From: Trichomonas vaginalis G3
Taxonomy: Eukaryota; Parabasalia; Trichomonadida; Trichomonadidae
NCBI RefSeq assembly: GCF_026262505.1
Contig: NC_067205.1
Span: 22,539,585 to 22,603,584, forward strand
Reading direction: 5' to 3'
DNA length: 64,000 nt
In this document: piece by piece, positions 62,437 through 64,000 of the stretch
Position numbering within the stretch: the stretch's first letter is position 1
Layout: each line of letters begins with the position of its first letter
Program-made: the position numbers and the translations under genes
The notes under the pieces: generated by a model
What the model saw: the letters and a program-made list of their open reading frames with translations, nothing else
Told to the model about the DNA's origin: nothing
Databases searched by the model: none

Positions 62437-63378
62437 ATGATTTCAACAATCGGCACAACAACAATTCAAACAACTACAGCACCAAACTCGCTAGTCATGA
62501 ATCCTACGTCAATGTTGGTAGAGATGAAAAGCTTTATTCCTTCTTCATATACTTTTGAGACAGAAATACAAAGAATTAAGCAAGAACTTTTAACAAGTAA
62601 TTTAGACTGTAGTGCGAAAGATGAAACAAATGAACAGTATCTTTATGACATGCAGGACATTATTGACCATTTACCCAAATTGCCTGAAATTCAGCAGCAA
62701 AAACTAACTATTCCTGAATTCGATGAAATAGAAGTGAAACCAACTGATTCAGTAGAAATAAAGAAGTTCATACGTAAAGTAAACTATGAATTCCTTGGTT
62801 TTCATTGCAACCATAAAGTTATGAACAAAGATTGCGACATGGTATATAAGAACATCTCTGACATATATAAATCTGGGGAGTTTAAGACATACGACAACTT
62901 TGTTTCATTAGTTGCTGAATGTGTATGGCAGATAAGAGATAAAGATAAAAGATGTAAAATATGGAATGGACAAATAAAACCAACAACTTTTGAGTTAAAG
63001 AAAACCATTGACGCCTTAGTTGTTCTAGCAGGTCAAATTTCAATGTATAACGCAAAAATGAATCCGCAATGTTCAAAATGTAAAGCAGCAATGAGGAAAT
63101 ATAACTACTCCGTCAAAGAGATAGAACGTATGAGAAACGACTATGCTGACTTAAAGAAAGAAGTAGAGAAACCAGCAGAAGATAAAATGGACATGTTAGC
63201 ATTTCTGAACAAAAACTATCCAACAGCTGACGATTTCCTTCTATCTGACGTCAAGAAGAAGTATAAAGAAACTTTCGACATTGTTAAAACTTTTGACATA
63301 CTGACAGAAGAAATAGAAGCTACGAAATTGTTTAGAATTTCAAATATACATCGTACAATTCATGTAAAACGCTTATAA
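62437..63378 (+). CDS. Maverick D 313-residue protein in inverted-repeat cassette
   Basis: Thr-rich start (MISTIGTTTIQTTTAPNSLV), an alpha-helical middle with a Cys/His set (EFLGFHCNHKVMNKDCDMVY), a CSKCKAAM motif near residue 210, then a coiled coil (VKEIERMRNDYADLKKEVEK) and a C-terminal domain. No family recognised. It uses the same leader as the KilA-N genes and is enclosed by perfect 42-base inverted repeats, so it belongs to the same class of exchangeable edge genes. A DNA- or protein-binding regulator is a guess only. Confidence 0.65.
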   Translation: MISTIGTTTIQTTTAPNSLVMNPTSMLVEMKSFIPSSYTFETEIQRIKQELLTSNLDCSAKDETNEQYLYDMQDIIDHLPKLPEIQQQKLTIPEFDEIEVKPTDSVEIKKFIRKVNYEFLGFHCNHKVMNKDCDMVYKNISDIYKSGEFKTYDNFVSLVAECVWQIRDKDKRCKIWNGQIKPTTFELKKTIDALVVLAGQISMYNAKMNPQCSKCKAAMRKYNYSVKEIERMRNDYADLKKEVEKPAEDKMDMLAFLNKNYPTADDFLLSDVKKKYKETFDIVKTFDILTEEIEATKLFRISNIHRTIHVKRL

Positions 63379-63405
63379 AATAACTGGGGTGAAAAATTAG
63401 GTGAG

Positions 63406-63447
63406 AAAGGAGGTGAAATCTCACCTCTTCACCTAAAATATATTTTT
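63406..63447. repeat. Inverted repeat, right arm of element D cassette
   Basis: Exact reverse complement of 62248-62289. The enclosed unit, arms included, is 1200 bases and holds one gene with its leader. Confidence 0.92.
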
Positions 63448-63535
63448 ATTGAATTCAGCAACAAAAATAATGAATTTCATTAGTTAGAAAAATAAAGTTA
63501 GTTTTATTTTTTTTATTTTGTATGTAAGAACAGAA

Positions 63536-64000
63536 ATGACAAACATTGAGTTTGAAACAGTTAGAAAGATAGACAATGACACCAAAGTGGTTAGAATAGG
63601 TGATTTAAACGTAAGATACTCAAAGAAATACAACAAATATTCTTTGTCAGACATTATATCTCCATCTGGAAAGAAAACAAACGACTGGGTTAGAAATGCT
63701 TCAACTCAGAAAATTTTGACAAGAAAATCCTGAGCTTATGATATCGGTAAGATTCTATGGAACTACAGCATATCTCATTGACAAAAGTCTTATACCAATA
63801 GTTTTGTTATGGTTAGACCCAGTTGTTGGATATAACTTCATAACTTATGCTTCATTCGATACGGAACGTTGCAGTGAAGGCTTACTTTACATCGTTCAGA
63901 AACCGAAGGACTTCAATACAAAGAGATATAAGATAGGAAGAACATATAATATAACTCAAAGATATGACAGTACAGTCAATAGAGTCAAGGTTGTGTTCGT
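63536..64000 (+). pseudogene. Maverick D KilA-N/T5orf172-type gene (about one break, runs off window)
   Basis: The ATG at 63536 follows the shared leader (TATGTAAGAACAGAAATG). The first part (VRYSKKYNKYSLSDIISPSG then KKTNDWVRN) is a KilA-N-like DNA-binding head. Further on lies IVQKPKDFNTKRYKIGRTYN with ITQRYDS, typical of the T5orf172 (GIY-YIG-related) domain often fused to KilA-N or Bro-N heads in large DNA viruses. The region looks broken about once and continues beyond the window. Confidence 0.6.

Larger units (their letters stand above)
62248..64000 (+). mobile_element. Maverick/Polinton piece D, right side outside window
   Basis: Start of a further Maverick related to A and B by its shared gene leaders. 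It carries an inverted-repeat-bounded gene (62437-63378) and a KilA-N/T5orf172-type gene at the window edge. The second gene has about one break; the first looks whole. The element continues beyond the window, so size and state are unknown. Confidence 0.6.

Overview
The window looks like Trichomonas vaginalis or a very close trichomonad. It is AT-rich and I see no introns. Host genes include a hydrogenosome-type succinyl-CoA ligase with a short ML...ARNF leader and an initiator-like TCACTTT just before the ATG, a giant HECT ubiquitin ligase, a DUF3447-style ankyrin protein, and several Maverick (Polinton) elements. Names rest on family recognition by eye; no database was searched.

Layout. 1-16.6 kb: Maverick copy A, entering from outside the window. 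It carries a protein-primed DNA polymerase B, several small genes, a major capsid-like gene, the packaging ATPase, a minor-capsid candidate, a collagen-like and a phage-tail-like fibre, the integrase and a KilA-N gene. It has many breaks. 16.6-17.2 kb: a MITE-like repeat and a tRNA-like Pol III unit. 17.3-22.7 kb: a 5 kb structure with near-identical inverted arms of about 1.4 kb and no convincing gene. 22.7-35.2 kb: copy B, same family and orientation as A but far better kept, ending at a hairpin next to what looks like the tail of a host gene. 35.4-36 kb: a 110-bp tandem repeat. 36.3-53.2 kb: seven host genes (HECT ligase, ankyrin protein, Myb/SANT-like protein, succinyl-CoA ligase beta, PDE6-delta-like lipid carrier, a small acylation-motif protein, flavodoxin). 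About 54-61.5 kb: element C, a diverged, AT-richer Maverick with polymerase and integrase but no visible capsid or ATPase. 61.5-62.2 kb: minisatellite-like repeats holding a scrap of a KilA-N gene. 62.2-64 kb: a fourth Maverick piece, D, running off the window.

How the genes fit together. In the Mavericks the polymerase and integrase are the replication and insertion genes; the capsid-like genes and ATPase are the virion module; KilA-N/MSV199/T5orf172 genes sit at the edges in a variable zone. Comparing A with B shows accessory genes coming and going (a homing-type HNH gene, a 108-residue gene) beside structured DNA.

The most unusual signal is that structured DNA: two genes bounded by perfect 40-42 bp inverted repeats, three intergenic hairpins whose stems differ in sequence but stay paired, and an array of four long stem-loops, then partly repeated, set inside a Maverick gene. 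Together these could be a cassette-exchange or transcript-boundary system in Mavericks. That reading is an inference.
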